Below, one piece after another: positions 18,131 through 28,914 of a stretch of DNA of 64,000 bases. The first letter of the stretch is position 1, and each line of letters opens with the position of its first letter. The DNA comes from Pseudomonas putida (GTDB lineage Bacteria > Pseudomonadota > Gammaproteobacteria > Pseudomonadales > Pseudomonadaceae). The position numbers were made by a program, and so were the translations under genes. The stretch covers positions 115,583 to 179,582 of the forward strand of contig NZ_MKZO01000001.1 of NCBI RefSeq assembly GCF_001941965.1, given 5' to 3'. The notes beneath the pieces are model-generated. The model searched no databases and was not told the DNA's origin. It saw only the letters and a list, made by a program, of their open reading frames with translations.

Positions 18131-19135
<1,005 letters not shown>

Positions 19136-19167
19136 CCCCTGCGGACACTGCGGCCTCTACAGGGATA

Positions 19168-19228
19168 TTGACTTGTACAACCTTGAGCCTATGCTGAGCA
19201 AAGTTGTACAGGTTTTTGTCTTTGTACA
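19168..19228 (+). promoter_or_regulatory. Promoter with LitR/PplR-type operator for the ybgA-merR-phrB-SDR operon
   Basis: A -35 TTGACT (19168-19173) and -10 TATGCT (19190-19195) with a 16-base spacer are followed by TGTACA-N12-TGTACA at 19205-19228, over the expected start point. A further lone TGTACA (19174-19179) lies in the spacer. Placement over +1 suggests repression by the MerR protein encoded two genes downstream, i.e. autoregulation. Confidence 0.75.
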
Positions 19229-19245
19229 AGAAAGGTTGCCGCCGC

Positions 19246-20202
19246 ATGTCCGATACCAAGCCGAAAATCGCCCTCAGCGCCTGCCTTGCCGGTGAAGAAG
19301 TCCGCTTCAATGGCGGCCACAAACAGTCCCGTTTGTGCACCGACGTCCTGGCCGAACACTTCGAACTGGTGCCCGTCTGTCCGGAAGTGGCCATTGGCCT
19401 GGGCACACCGCGACCCGCCATCCACTTGACCGGTGATCCGCAGAATCCCCGCGCCACCGGCAGCCGCGATCCATCCCTGGACGTTTCCGACGCCCTGCGC
19501 GCCTACGCCGAGCACACGGCTGTCGAGCTCGATGACATCTGCGGCTACATCTTCATGCAGAAATCCCCGTCCTGCGGGCTGGAGCGGATCAAGGTCTACC
19601 AGGCCAACGGCTATCCTGCCCAGGAGCGCGCCAGTGGCCTTTATGCCGCACGCTTCCGCGACCTGCGCCCGGACCTGCCGATGGAAGAGGAAGGCCGCCT
19701 GTGTGACCCGGTCCTGCGGGAAAACTTCATCACCCGGGTGCTCGCCTATGCCGACTGGCAGCGCCTGCGCAGCGAGGGCCTGAGCCGGCATGCGCTGATC
19801 GCCTTCCACTCGCGCTACAAGTACCAGCTGATGGCGCACAACCCCGAGCAGTACAAGGTGCTGGGCAAACTGCTCGGCAGCATGAGCCGCCAGGACGATC
19901 CCGAGGCGCTGGGTACGCGCTACTTCAGCCAGTTGATGAGCGCCCTGTCGCGCTGCGCCAGCCGGGGCACCCACGGCAATGTGCTGATGCACCTCAGCGG
20001 CTATCTGCGGCGCTTCCTCGGCCCGCAGGACAAGCAGGAAATCCGCCAGTTGATCGACCAGTACGTGGCCGGCGTGGTGCCGCTGGTGGTGCCGCTGACC
20101 CTGCTCAAGCACCACCTGCGCCATCACCCCGATCCCTACCTGCTGGCCCAGGTCTACCTGCAGCCACACCCGGAAAACCTGAGCCTGCGCAATGCCATCT
20201 GA
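19246..20202 (+). CDS. YbgA-like protein (DUF523 + DUF1722)
   Basis: A 318-residue two-domain protein. The N-terminal DUF523 starts KIALSACLAGEEVRFNGGHK and contains VCPEVAIGLGTPRP and FMQKSPSCGLERIKVY with conserved Cys residues. The C-terminal DUF1722 includes HSRYKYQLMAHNPEQYKVLG. The biochemical role is unsettled; genes with this pairing are repeatedly found beside photolyase genes. The ATG at 19246 is chosen over a TTG at 19204 that lies inside the operator. It overlaps the MerR gene by 11 bases. Confidence 0.88.
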   Translation: MSDTKPKIALSACLAGEEVRFNGGHKQSRLCTDVLAEHFELVPVCPEVAIGLGTPRPAIHLTGDPQNPRATGSRDPSLDVSDALRAYAEHTAVELDDICGYIFMQKSPSCGLERIKVYQANGYPAQERASGLYAARFRDLRPDLPMEEEGRLCDPVLRENFITRVLAYADWQRLRSEGLSRHALIAFHSRYKYQLMAHNPEQYKVLGKLLGSMSRQDDPEALGTRYFSQLMSALSRCASRGTHGNVLMHLSGYLRRFLGPQDKQEIRQLIDQYVAGVVPLVVPLTLLKHHLRHHPDPYLLAQVYLQPHPENLSLRNAI

Positions 20203-21103
20203 ACCCCTGCTGCCGATCCGCGAGATTGCCCGGCTGACCGGCGTCAATCCGGTCACCTTGCGCGCCTGGGAGCGCCGTTACGGCCTGGTGGTGCCACAGC
20301 GCACCAGCAAGGGTCACCGGCTGTACAGCAGCGACCAGGTGCAGCGGATCCAGGCGATCGTGTCCTGGCTTAACCGTGGCGTGGCGGTCAGCCAGGTCCT
20401 GCCGCTGCTGGACAGCGATCCTTCGCCCGCCACGCAGAACAGCGGCGATGACTGGAATGTGCTGTCTACCCAACTGACCAACAGCATCGCCCACCTCGGC
20501 GAGCGCCAACTCGACCAGCAATTCAACCAGGCCATGGCGCTGTACCCGGCCTCGACCCTTTGCGAGCAATTGCTGCTGCCGTTGTTCGCACAGCTGGAGG
20601 TGCGCTGGCAGGTCCATCCGTGTGCAGCGGTGGAGCGGGCGTTTTTCCACAGCTGGCTGCGCAGCAAGCTGGGCTTGCGGGTGTATCACAACAACCGCCA
20701 GCTCAGTGGCGTGCCGGCCTTGTTGCTGAGCGCCGGCAACCAGCCTTTCGATCCTCACCTGTGGCTATGCGCCTGGCTGGTCAGCGACGGCGGTTGCCCG
20801 GTGGAAGTCTTCGACCTGCCCCTGCACGGCCGCGACCTCGCACTGGCGGTGGACCGGCTCAAGGCCGGGGCCCTGCTCCTTAGCCTCAACAAGGTCGCGG
20901 ACAGCGAACAGCTGCAACGCGACCTGAATCCGCTCAAGGTGCCGAAACTCCTGTTCGGCGCTGCGGTCACCTTACATAAGCAAGCATTGGGGATGGATCC
21001 CGACTGGCACCTGCTCGACTCGCCACTGGCCGCCCAGCGCTGCCTCCAGGGACTGGGAACGCTTGCCCCGCACTCTCCTGACGGAACGACTTCATGCAAC
21101 TGA
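20192..21103 (+). CDS. MerR-family regulator, LitR/CarH-like (probable light-response repressor)
   Basis: A 303-residue regulator. The MerR helix-turn-helix (IREIARLTGVNPVTLRAWERR) occupies about residues 8-75. It is followed by a helical four-helix-bundle region and a Rossmann-like C-terminal region like the cobalamin-binding half of CarH/LitR. The B12 signature DxHxxG appears as DPHLWL, lacking the Gly, so cobalamin binding is doubtful. This fits class II LitR proteins described in pseudomonads, which act with separate photoreceptors. It overlaps its neighbours by about ten bases on each side, so the operon is tightly coupled. Confidence 0.82.
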   Translation: MPSEPLLPIREIARLTGVNPVTLRAWERRYGLVVPQRTSKGHRLYSSDQVQRIQAIVSWLNRGVAVSQVLPLLDSDPSPATQNSGDDWNVLSTQLTNSIAHLGERQLDQQFNQAMALYPASTLCEQLLLPLFAQLEVRWQVHPCAAVERAFFHSWLRSKLGLRVYHNNRQLSGVPALLLSAGNQPFDPHLWLCAWLVSDGGCPVEVFDLPLHGRDLALAVDRLKAGALLLSLNKVADSEQLQRDLNPLKVPKLLFGAAVTLHKQALGMDPDWHLLDSPLAAQRCLQGLGTLAPHSPDGTTSCN

Positions 21104-22533
21104 TCTGGCTGCGCAACGACCTGCGCATTCACGACAACACCGCGCTCGCCGCCGCCAGCGAGCGCGGGCCGACCCTGGCCCTGTGGCTGGTCAGCCCCGG
21201 CCAATGGCGAGACCATGACGATGCCGCCTGCAAGGTGGACTTCTGGCTGCGCAACCTGCGCGAACTGAAGGAGGCCCTGGCCCACTACAACATTCCCCTG
21301 TTGATCCGCAATGCCGAGCACTGGAAAAGCGCTCCCCGGGTGCTGCACCAGGTCTGCCAGGAACACGGCGTGCAGAACGTGCATATCAACGAGGAATACG
21401 GCATCAACGAGGAACAGCGGGATCGCCAGGTCGGCGAACTGCTGCAGCGCCATGATATCCGCCTGCACAGCTACCTCGATCAGTTGCTGTTCAAGCCCGG
21501 CACGGTGCTGACCAAGAGCAACGGCTACTTCAAGGTCTTCACCCAGTTCCGCAAGGTTTGCTACCAGCGCCTGCACCACGCCCTGCCCGCCTTGCAGCGG
21601 CTGCCGCGCAAGCAGGACAGGCTGCCCATCGCCAGCGATGACATTCCCGACACCATCAAGGGCTTCGCCGCACCGCCAGACGCCCTGCGCGAGCACTGGC
21701 CAGCCGGCGAGAGCCACGCCCGCAAGCGTCTCAAGGACTTCGCCGACGACGCCATGGCCGAATATCCCGAACAACGTGACATCCCCTCGGTGGACGGCAC
21801 CAGCCAGCTCTCGCCCTACCTTGCGGCGGGGGTGATCTCGGTGCGCCAGTGCCTGCACGCGGCGCTGGCCAGCAACCATGGTGAATTCGAAAGCGGCAAT
21901 CCTGGCGCAGTCACCTGGATCAACGAGCTGCTCTGGCGCGAGTTCTACAAGCATGTGCTGACCGGTTATCCCCGTGTTTCCCGGCACCGTGCCTTCCGTC
22001 CGGCCACCGAGGCGGTGAAATGGCGTGACGCCCCGCAGGATCTCAAGGCCTGGCAGCAAGGCCGCACCGGTATCCCCATCGTCGATGCCGCCATGCGCCA
22101 GTTGCTCGCCACCGGCTGGATGCATAACCGTTTGCGTATGGTGGTTGCCATGTTCCTCAGCAAGAACCTGCTGATCGACTGGCGCGAGGGCGAAGCGTTT
22201 TTCATGCGTCACCTGATCGACGGCGACCTCGCCGCAAACAACGGTGGCTGGCAGTGGAGCGCCTCTACCGGAACCGATTCCGTACCCTATTTCAGGGTGT
22301 TCAACCCCGTCAGCCAGTCGGAACGCTTCGACAGCAAGGGGCGCTTTTTGCGACACTGGCTGCCGGAGCTCAAGGACCTTGACGATAAGGAAATCCACAG
22401 CCCCGGCGGCCTGTTTTCGGCAAAGGGTTACCCACAGCCCATTGTCGATCTGGGCATGAGCCGCCGGCGTGCAATCGAGGCATTCAAACAACTACCCAAA
22501 GAACAAGAAGCAGAGCACGAGCGTGACTACTGA
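21094..22533 (+). CDS. phrB: Deoxyribodipyrimidine photolyase
   Basis: A 479-residue class I CPD photolyase that uses blue light and FADH- to split cyclobutane pyrimidine dimers. The N-terminal antenna domain starts MQLIWLRNDLRIHDNTAL. The C-terminal FAD domain contains WINELLWREFY, MHNRLRMVVAMFLSKNLLIDW and STGTDSVPYFRVFNP. It lies in the operon of the LitR-like regulator, consistent with light induction. Overlap with the SDR gene is 11 bases. Confidence 0.95.
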   Translation: MQLIWLRNDLRIHDNTALAAASERGPTLALWLVSPGQWRDHDDAACKVDFWLRNLRELKEALAHYNIPLLIRNAEHWKSAPRVLHQVCQEHGVQNVHINEEYGINEEQRDRQVGELLQRHDIRLHSYLDQLLFKPGTVLTKSNGYFKVFTQFRKVCYQRLHHALPALQRLPRKQDRLPIASDDIPDTIKGFAAPPDALREHWPAGESHARKRLKDFADDAMAEYPEQRDIPSVDGTSQLSPYLAAGVISVRQCLHAALASNHGEFESGNPGAVTWINELLWREFYKHVLTGYPRVSRHRAFRPATEAVKWRDAPQDLKAWQQGRTGIPIVDAAMRQLLATGWMHNRLRMVVAMFLSKNLLIDWREGEAFFMRHLIDGDLAANNGGWQWSASTGTDSVPYFRVFNPVSQSERFDSKGRFLRHWLPELKDLDDKEIHSPGGLFSAKGYPQPIVDLGMSRRRAIEAFKQLPKEQEAEHERDY

Positions 22534-23224
22534 GCATACGAAACGAATCTGGGTCACCGGCGCCAGCAATGGTCTCGGTCATGCATTGGCCTTGCACCTG
22601 CTCAGCCTCGGTCATCATGTGGCACTCAGCGGGCGGGCGTCCTTCGACCCGCTGCCGGACAACCTGACACCGCGCAGCCTGATGCTCGACGGCGACCTCA
22701 GCGATGCGGTCGACGCCGAAGCCATGAGCCAGCGCATCCAGAAGCACTGGGGCGCGCTGGACCTGCTGATCATCAATGCGGGTTCCTGCGATTACCTCGA
22801 CGCGCACACCAGCGGCACCGCGATGTTCGAGGCCCTGATCGCCAGCAACCTGGCGGCCAGCACGCACTGCCTGAACAGCGCCCTGCCCTTGTTGCTGGCC
22901 GGCAAGAAAGCGCAGGTGGTGGGCATTCTCAGCAGTATCACCGCGCTGCAGCAGCATGAAAGCAGCCGATGGCCGGACGCACAGACCAGCCTGGCGCACT
23001 GGTTTAGCGAGACCCGCAGCGTGCTTTCGCCGCAGGAAATCGACCTGACCCTGATCGCGCCGCAAACCTTGAAGAAGCCGGTGACCCTGAGCATCGCCCT
23101 GCCGCAGCAGTGGACGGCGGACACGGCGGCGCTGGCGATCATCGATCGGTTGCCGCAGAGGATGCCGGAGATGGTGCTAGAGGCATTGTCGGTGAGCAGC
23201 CTGTGGCCTTTGCGGCGCCCCTGA
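22523..23224 (+). CDS. Short-chain dehydrogenase/reductase
   Basis: A 233-residue SDR with the cofactor motif IWVTGASNGLGHALA and LLIINAGSCDYLD (the NAG motif). The catalytic YxxxK is not evident; the region after VGILSSITAL reads SRWPDAQTSLAHWFSE, so classical dehydrogenase activity is doubtful. The GTG start at 22523 sits inside the end of phrB and gives MTTEHTKRIWVTG; upstream codons belong to phrB. Last gene of the probable light-response operon; substrate unknown. Confidence 0.78.
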   Translation: MTTEHTKRIWVTGASNGLGHALALHLLSLGHHVALSGRASFDPLPDNLTPRSLMLDGDLSDAVDAEAMSQRIQKHWGALDLLIINAGSCDYLDAHTSGTAMFEALIASNLAASTHCLNSALPLLLAGKKAQVVGILSSITALQQHESSRWPDAQTSLAHWFSETRSVLSPQEIDLTLIAPQTLKKPVTLSIALPQQWTADTAALAIIDRLPQRMPEMVLEALSVSSLWPLRRP

Positions 23225-23307
23225 GGGCCCTATCGCTGGCAAGCCAGCTCCCACAGGTCCGGCGGTGCACGCGGCTGTGGGAGCTGGCTTGCCAGCGATG
23301 AGGCCCG
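23223..23307. repeat. REP palindrome pair
   Basis: Inverted ATCGCTGGCAAGCCAGCTCC and GGAGCTGGCTTGCCAGCGAT units are separated by about 25 bases. The pair lies between the convergent SDR and pagL genes. Confidence 0.9.
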
Positions 23308-23321
23308 AAAGAACAACACAA

Positions 23322-23356
23322 AAAGAAACCCCGCCATCTCCGGCGGGGTTTCCTTT
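23322..23356. terminator. Bidirectional terminator
   Basis: GAAACCCCGCC and GGCGGGGTTTC form an 11-bp stem with A- and T-rich flanks between convergent SDR and pagL. Confidence 0.9.
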
Positions 23357-23369
23357 AATGCGTCAAACC

Positions 23370-23888
23370 TCAGAGCGCCATGCGGTAATGCAGGGCATAA
23401 CTCTCGGCGCCATCGTTCGGCTGGCTGATCCCGGCATTGGAATAATGGATCGCCCGCACCCCGATCTCATGCCCACCGGCGAAGCGCAGGCCGAAACCGA
23501 TGCGGTCCTCGAACTGGAAAGACCCACCCAGGTTGTTGCTTTCCAGCTTGGTGTGGGCGAACGCCGCGACACCGATCCCCGCCTCGATATAGGGTTTGAC
23601 CGAACCGCCACCGAATTCATAAACGAACACCGGGGCGAACGACAGGCTGTGGTTGCTCGACGTCTCGTCGCCATCCCAATAGGTGTAGCCGGCGTCCCAG
23701 TAACCGGTCAGTCGGCCCACGCTGGTTTGCCACCAACTGGCATCCCAATCGGATTCCAGGCCGAGACGGTAGGTCATGGTGGAGTCGCTGGTCTGGCCGA
23801 CTGCAAAGGTCAAGCCGGCAGCCTGCGCGGTAAATGCTTGCCCCAGGGTTGCAACTGCAAGTGCAGCTGCGCAAATCAGTTTCTTCAT
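23370..23888 (-). CDS. pagL: PagL-type lipid A 3-O-deacylase
   Basis: A 172-residue outer-membrane beta-barrel. A signal peptide (cleaved around AQA-AGL) precedes an 8-strand-like barrel ending in a C-terminal aromatic-rich strand (YALHYRMAL). The catalytic His148, Ser150 and Glu162 (IHYSNAG...GAE) have the same spacing as His126, Ser128 and Glu140 of P. aeruginosa PagL. The enzyme removes the 3-O acyl chain of lipid A in the outer leaflet. Single gene bounded by terminators. Confidence 0.88.
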   Translation of the reverse strand: MKKLICAAALAVATLGQAFTAQAAGLTFAVGQTSDSTMTYRLGLESDWDASWWQTSVGRLTGYWDAGYTYWDGDETSSNHSLSFAPVFVYEFGGGSVKPYIEAGIGVAAFAHTKLESNNLGGSFQFEDRIGFGLRFAGGHEIGVRAIHYSNAGISQPNDGAESYALHYRMAL

Positions 23889-24010
23889 GAGAAACGTCCT
23901 TTAAAGGAAATCCTGTTGTTGGTTTTTTGTCTCATCAGACAACGTAGTAGAAATCTGCGCTTACAAAGGAGTTCACTGGATCTTCGACTTTTTGTGAAAA
24001 TTTTGTCGAA

Positions 24011-24808
24011 TCACCGGCTGAAGCTTCTCACAAGGTCAGATTTATTCCACAACAAAGGCAGGATTTTTCTCAGATGTTCTGGATCCGCGCTGGTCCAGAA
24101 CTGCGCAGGAAGGGCCGGGCCGGGCGCCAGCAGGTCGCGCTCGGCCAGCAGGCGCTGGAGTTGCCGGGCCACGGCGGCGCCGGTATCGATGATCGCCACG
24201 GTCGCCGGAACCATCTGGCTCAACAGCGGACGCAGGAATGGATAGTGGGTGCAGCCGAGGATGATGGTGTCGCAACCGGCGGCCAGCAGCGGTTCGACAT
24301 AGCCCTGAAGCAGTTGGCGCAGGGCCGGGCTGTCCAGGTCACCCGACTCGATCAGTTCCACCAGGCCAGGACAGGGCTGGGTCACCACTCGTACATCAGT
24401 GGCGAAGCGATCGAGCAAGGCCGCGAACTTGGCACTCTGCAAGGTGCCGGTGGTAGCGAGCACGCCGACCACACCACTGCGCGTCGCAGCGGCCGCCGGC
24501 TTGACCGCCGGCTCCATGCCCACCAGCGGCCATTGCGGAAACTGCTCGCGCAGGTCGGCAGCAGCGGCCACGGTGGCAGTGTTGCAAGCCAGGACCACGG
24601 CCTTCACGCCCTGCTCCTGGAAGAACCCGGCAACGCTGCGGCAGCGCTGGCGAATGAATTCGGGGGATTTTTCGCCGTAGGGGATATTGCCGCAGTCAGC
24701 CACATAGAGCAGCGACTCGTTGGGCAGCAGGCGAGAAATCTCGGCCAGTACCGACAGGCCGCCGACACCGGAGTCGAACACGCCGACCGGCGCCGACGCC
24801 TCAGCCAT
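24011..24808 (-). CDS. murI: Glutamate racemase
   Basis: A 265-residue enzyme that makes D-glutamate for peptidoglycan. It shows [14 protein letters not shown] at the N-terminus and the two catalytic Cys residues in ACNTATVAA and GCTHYPFL, which act as paired acid/base. The start MAEASAPVG at 24808 gives normal length; the much longer frame overlaps moeB too deeply. It overlaps the end of moeB by eight bases and is last in the hemA-prfA-prmC-moeB-murI operon. Confidence 0.96.
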   Translation of the reverse strand: MAEASAPVGVFDSGVGGLSVLAEISRLLPNESLLYVADCGNIPYGEKSPEFIRQRCRSVAGFFQEQGVKAVVLACNTATVAAAADLREQFPQWPLVGMEPAVKPAAAATRSGVVGVLATTGTLQSAKFAALLDRFATDVRVVTQPCPGLVELIESGDLDSPALRQLLQGYVEPLLAAGCDTIILGCTHYPFLRPLLSQMVPATVAIIDTGAAVARQLQRLLAERDLLAPGPALPAQFWTSADPEHLRKILPLLWNKSDLVRSFSR

Positions 24809-25556
24809 GGGTGCGCCCGCACACCGCGCAGCCCGGGTCGCGCTTGACCCGCAGCTCGCGGAAGCGCGTGCCCAGGGCATCAACCAGCAGCAGGCGCCCC
24901 ACCAGCGGTTCACCGAAGCCGGCCAGCAGCTTCAGGGCCTCCAGCGCTTGCAGGCTACCGACCAGACCGACCAAAGGCCCGACCACGCCGGCCTCGCTGC
25001 AGGTCAGTTCGGCCTCGCTGCCGTGACCATACAGGCAGTGGTAGCAAGGACTCTCGGCGCGCCGCGGATCGAACACCGACAACTGCCCTTCCAGGCGAAT
25101 CGCCGCGCCGCTCACCAGCGGCTTGCCAGACTTGACGCAGGCGGCGTTGACCGCCTCGCGGGTGCCGAAGTTGTCCGAGCAATCCAGCACCAGATCGACT
25201 GCATCGACGGCGGCAGCGAGGGAATCCTCGTCCAGCGCACGACGATGGGCAACCAGCTGGATATCCGGGTTCAGCGCCCGCAGCCGCGCCAGCGCCGAGT
25301 CAACCTTGGGCTGCCCGACGGTGCTGCCGTCATGGATGATCTGCCGTTGCAGGTTGGTCAGGTCGACCGTGTCGAAGTCCGCCAGATGCAGGGTGCCGAC
25401 ACCCGCCGCGGCGAGATACAGCGCTACCGGCGACCCCAGGCCACCGAGCCCGACGATCAGCGCGCTGGCGTTCTTCAGGCGCAACTGGCCGTCGATATCG
25501 ATCTGCGCCAGCAGGATCTGCCGGCTGTAACGCAGCAGCTCCTCGTCGGTCAGCAC
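24801..25556 (-). CDS. moeB: ThiF/MoeB-type adenylyltransferase
   Basis: A 251-residue E1-like enzyme. The ATP-binding loop is [20 protein letters not shown] and the adenylation region is [16 protein letters not shown]. Two CxxC pairs (CYHC and CAVC) bind structural zinc. MoeB activates the C-terminal glycine of MoaD in molybdopterin synthesis; the related role of ThiF in thiamine or other sulfur carriers cannot be excluded. It overlaps prmC and murI by a few bases, and the order prfA-prmC-moeB-murI is the usual one in Pseudomonas. Confidence 0.88.
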   Translation of the reverse strand: MLTDEELLRYSRQILLAQIDIDGQLRLKNASALIVGLGGLGSPVALYLAAAGVGTLHLADFDTVDLTNLQRQIIHDGSTVGQPKVDSALARLRALNPDIQLVAHRRALDEDSLAAAVDAVDLVLDCSDNFGTREAVNAACVKSGKPLVSGAAIRLEGQLSVFDPRRAESPCYHCLYGHGSEAELTCSEAGVVGPLVGLVGSLQALEALKLLAGFGEPLVGRLLLVDALGTRFRELRVKRDPGCAVCGRTHG

Positions 25557-26380
25557 GGCAGGCGCCCCAGGGTGATGCGTTCGTGGGCATTCAGGTCGAG
25601 GCGGCTTTCGATCTGCTCGAAGCCGTGGCGCGCGAGCAGTTCACGCACTGCCGCCGCCTGGTCGTAACCGTGCTCCAGCAACAGCCAGCCAGCTTCGACC
25701 AGGTGCGCAGGGGCGTCGGCGATGATCTGGCGCAGGTCGTCCAGGCCATCGGCACCGGCCACCAGGGCGCTGCTCGGTTCGAAACGCACGTCACCGGCGA
25801 CCAGGTGCGGATCTTCGGCAGCGATATACGGCGGGTTGCTGATGATCAGCTCGAAACGCTGGCCTTCCAGGGCACTGAACCAGTGGCTTTGCAGGACCGT
25901 GACATTGTCCAGTTGCAGGCGCTCTCGGTTGCGGTTTGCCAGGGCCACGGCCTCGGCCACCCGGTCCACGGCGGTGACCTGCCATTCGCGGCGCTCGCTG
26001 GCCAGGGCCAGGGCGATGGCGCCGGTGCCGGTGCCGAGGTCGAGCACCCGCGCCGTGGCGGTGGGCTGCACGGCCATGGCGGTTTCCACCAGCAGCTCGG
26101 TTTCCGGACGCGGGATCAGGGTGTGCGGGGCAACCTCCAGATCGAGATTCCAGAAGCCTTGCTGGCCAAGAATGTAGGCCACCGGTTCACCGGCACGGCG
26201 CCGCTGCACATACTCGGCGAAGGTCTGCGCGGCCTCGCTGCTGACGATGCGCTCCGGCCAGGTGTGCAGGTAGCTGCGGCTCTTGCCGATGGCCGCGGCC
26301 AGGAGCAGTTCGATGTCCAGGCGCGCGGTCGGCGAGTCGGGAAGCTCCGCGCCGCGGAGCAGGCTGGCGATAATGGTCAT
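25550..26380 (-). CDS. prmC: Release-factor glutamine N5-methyltransferase
   Basis: A 276-residue SAM-dependent enzyme that methylates the Gln of the GGQ motif in RF1 and RF2. The SAM-binding loop is VLDLGTGTGAIALALA and the catalytic motif is NPPYIAAEDPHL, both in the C-terminal Rossmann domain; the N-terminal helical domain recognises release factors. It starts directly at the end of prfA, its own substrate gene, and overlaps moeB by seven bases. Confidence 0.96.
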   Translation of the reverse strand: MTIIASLLRGAELPDSPTARLDIELLLAAAIGKSRSYLHTWPERIVSSEAAQTFAEYVQRRRAGEPVAYILGQQGFWNLDLEVAPHTLIPRPETELLVETAMAVQPTATARVLDLGTGTGAIALALASERREWQVTAVDRVAEAVALANRNRERLQLDNVTVLQSHWFSALEGQRFELIISNPPYIAAEDPHLVAGDVRFEPSSALVAGADGLDDLRQIIADAPAHLVEAGWLLLEHGYDQAAAVRELLARHGFEQIESRLDLNAHERITLGRLPC

Positions 26381-27463
26381 TCAGTCACCCAATGCGGCCA
26401 GTTGATCGGCCTGGTATTCCGCCAGCAGCGGTTCGATTACGGCGTCCACGCCACCCGCCAGCACTTCGTCCAGCGAATACAGGGTCAGGTTGATGCGGTG
26501 ATCGGTGACCCGGCCCTGTGGATAGTTATAGGTGCGAATCCGCTCGGAGCGGTCGCCCGAACCCACCAGCAGCTTGCGCTCGGAGGCCATGGCGTTCTGC
26601 GCAGCGCTGGTCTGCATGTCGTTGAGCTTGGCCGACAGCCAGGACAGCGCCCGGGCGCGGTTCTTGTGCTGGGAGCGCTCTTCCTGGCATTCGACCACGA
26701 TCCCGGTGGGCAAGTGGATGATCCGCACTGCCGAGTCGGTCTTGTTGATGTGCTGACCGCCCGCGCCGGAAGCGCGGTAGGTATCGACCCGCAGATCGGC
26801 CGGGTTGATCTCGATCGCCACCTGCTCGTCCGGCTCCGGCAACACCGCCACGGTGCAGGCGGACGTATGGATACGGCCCTGGGATTCGGTCTCGGGGACG
26901 CGCTGCACACGGTGCGCGCCGGACTCGAACTTGAGCTTGGCGTAGACGTTCTCGCCTTCGATGCGGGCGATGATTTCCTTGTAGCCGCCGTGCTCACCCT
27001 CGTTTTCCGAGAGGATTTCCAGGCGCCAGCCACGCCGCTCGGCGTAGCGCGAGTACATGCGGAACAGGTCGCCAGAGAAGATCGCCGCCTCGTCGCCGCC
27101 GGTGCCGGCGCGGATTTCCAGGAACACGTTGCGGCCGTCGTTGGGGTCCTTCGGCAGCAGCAGGCGTTGCAACTGGTCTTCAAGCGCCAGCAACTGCTCC
27201 TTGGCTTCGCGGACTTCCTCCACGGCCATCTCGCGCAGGTCAGGGTCGCTGTCCTTGAGCAGGGCCTGGGCCCCTTCGAGGTCGTCCTGCAACTTGCGCC
27301 ACTGCACATAGCCGGCGGCCACCGGCTCCACTTCGGCGTATTCGCGGGAATAGGCGCGGAAGCGGGTCTGGTCGGAAATGACCTCGGCATCGCCGAGCAG
27401 GGCGGTCAGTTCCTCGAAGCGATCCTGGAGAATCTCCAGTTTTTTCAGCAGCGACGCTTTCAT
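26381..27463 (-). CDS. prfA: Peptide chain release factor 1
   Basis: A 360-residue RF1, which reads UAA and UAG and triggers peptidyl-tRNA hydrolysis. The conserved GGQ is in [16 protein letters not shown] in domain 3, the glutamine being the PrmC target. [11 protein letters not shown] and the SDR(S)[14 protein letters not shown] segment ([15 protein letters not shown]) are typical. No frameshift site is present (that belongs to prfB). It overlaps hemA by four bases upstream and abuts prmC. Confidence 0.97.
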   Translation of the reverse strand: MKASLLKKLEILQDRFEELTALLGDAEVISDQTRFRAYSREYAEVEPVAAGYVQWRKLQDDLEGAQALLKDSDPDLREMAVEEVREAKEQLLALEDQLQRLLLPKDPNDGRNVFLEIRAGTGGDEAAIFSGDLFRMYSRYAERRGWRLEILSENEGEHGGYKEIIARIEGENVYAKLKFESGAHRVQRVPETESQGRIHTSACTVAVLPEPDEQVAIEINPADLRVDTYRASGAGGQHINKTDSAVRIIHLPTGIVVECQEERSQHKNRARALSWLSAKLNDMQTSAAQNAMASERKLLVGSGDRSERIRTYNYPQGRVTDHRINLTLYSLDEVLAGGVDAVIEPLLAEYQADQLAALGD

Positions 27464-28737
27464 TGCGGGGATTTATCCGTGGAGCCCTCGTTGAGGGCAA
27501 AGAGTTCCTGGGCCATGGCCAGCGCATCGACGCGGCCTTCGGCGGAGAGCTTTTTCAGTTGCACGCTGGGCGCGTGCAGCAACTTGTTGGTCAGGCCGCG
27601 GGCCAGTTGCACCAGCACGTCCTCGGCGCTGGCGCCGTTGGCCAGCAGGCGCTGGGCCTTTTGCAGTTCTTCGTCACGCAGCCGTTCGCTTTGCTGGCGG
27701 TAGGCGCGCAGCACATCAACGGCGGCCAGGCCGCGCAGGCGCGACATGAAGTCTTCGACGCCGACGGTCACCAGTTCCTCGGCCGCCTGGGCAGCACCCT
27801 GGCGGCTCTTGAGGTTTTCCGCGACCACGTCGTGCAGGTCGTCGACGGTATAGAGGTAGACGTCGTCCAGCTCACCGACTTCCGGCTCGATATCCCGCGG
27901 TACGGCGATATCCACCATGAAGATCGGCTTGTGCCGGCGCAGCTTCAGCGCGCTTTCCACTGCACCCTTGCCGAGGATCGGCAACTGGCTGGCGGTGGAG
28001 CTGATGACGATATCGCTGTTGACCAGTTCCTGCGGGATATCCGCCAGCAGCACCGCACGCGCACCGAACTGCTCGGCCAGGGTGCTGGCCCGCTCCAGGG
28101 TGCGGTTGGCGACCACGATACGGCGCACACCCTGCTCGTGCAGGTGACGGGCAACCAGGGTGATGGTCTCGCCGGCACCGATCAGCAGCGCCTGGCTGCG
28201 CCCGAGGTCACTGAAGATCTGCCGGGCCAGGCTTACCGCGGCGAACGCCACCGACACCGGGTTCTCGCCGATGGCGGTATCGGTGCGCACCTGCTTGGCC
28301 GCGCTGAAGGTGGCCTGGAACAGCCGACCGAGCAGCGGACCGATGGTCCCGGCCTCGCGGGCCACGGCATAGGCGGACTTCATCTGCCCGAGGATCTGCG
28401 GCTCTCCGAGCACCAGCGAGTCGAGCCCGGAGGCGACCCGCATCATGTGCCGGACCGCGTCGTGCTCCTCGTGGATGTAGGCGCTCGCCCGCAGCTCGTC
28501 GATGCTAAGGTGGTGATAATCGGCCAGCCAGCGCAGGACGCTGTCCGCCGCCAGGTGGTCCTGCTCGATGTACAGTTCACTGCGGTTGCAGGTCGAAAGG
28601 ATCGCGGCTTCGCGGCTGGCGGTCAGTCGGCAGAGCTGCTGCAAGGCTTCGACCAGCTGCTCAGGGGTAAACGCCACGCGCTCGCGTACGTCTACCGAGG
28701 CAGTCTTATGGTTGATACCGAGGGCAAGGAAGGCCAT
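27460..28737 (-). CDS. hemA: Glutamyl-tRNA reductase
   Basis: A 425-residue enzyme catalysing the first committed step of tetrapyrrole synthesis, reduction of glutamyl-tRNA to glutamate-1-semialdehyde. It begins [19 protein letters not shown], has the nucleophile Cys in [11 protein letters not shown], the NADPH loop [16 protein letters not shown], and a C-terminal dimerisation helix. It is the first gene of the hemA-prfA-prmC-moeB-murI run, divergent from the TPR lipoprotein gene with 177 bases between. Confidence 0.97.
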   Translation of the reverse strand: MAFLALGINHKTASVDVRERVAFTPEQLVEALQQLCRLTASREAAILSTCNRSELYIEQDHLAADSVLRWLADYHHLSIDELRASAYIHEEHDAVRHMMRVASGLDSLVLGEPQILGQMKSAYAVAREAGTIGPLLGRLFQATFSAAKQVRTDTAIGENPVSVAFAAVSLARQIFSDLGRSQALLIGAGETITLVARHLHEQGVRRIVVANRTLERASTLAEQFGARAVLLADIPQELVNSDIVISSTASQLPILGKGAVESALKLRRHKPIFMVDIAVPRDIEPEVGELDDVYLYTVDDLHDVVAENLKSRQGAAQAAEELVTVGVEDFMSRLRGLAAVDVLRAYRQQSERLRDEELQKAQRLLANGASAEDVLVQLARGLTNKLLHAPSVQLKKLSAEGRVDALAMAQELFALNEGSTDKSPQ

Positions 28738-28914
28738 TCAAAGTCGCTGGTTGTGACGTGAAGCCGATAATTGTCCTACTTCGCTGGATCGAGAACAACC
28801 ACCGCTCGCGATTGTCCCTATAGTCTGTATCCATAACGCCATCGTGAAGTGGGTTTGCCCTGATGCTTGTGTCATGATGGCCTGACCGCAGGTTAGTCGC
28901 TCAAAATCCTCATT

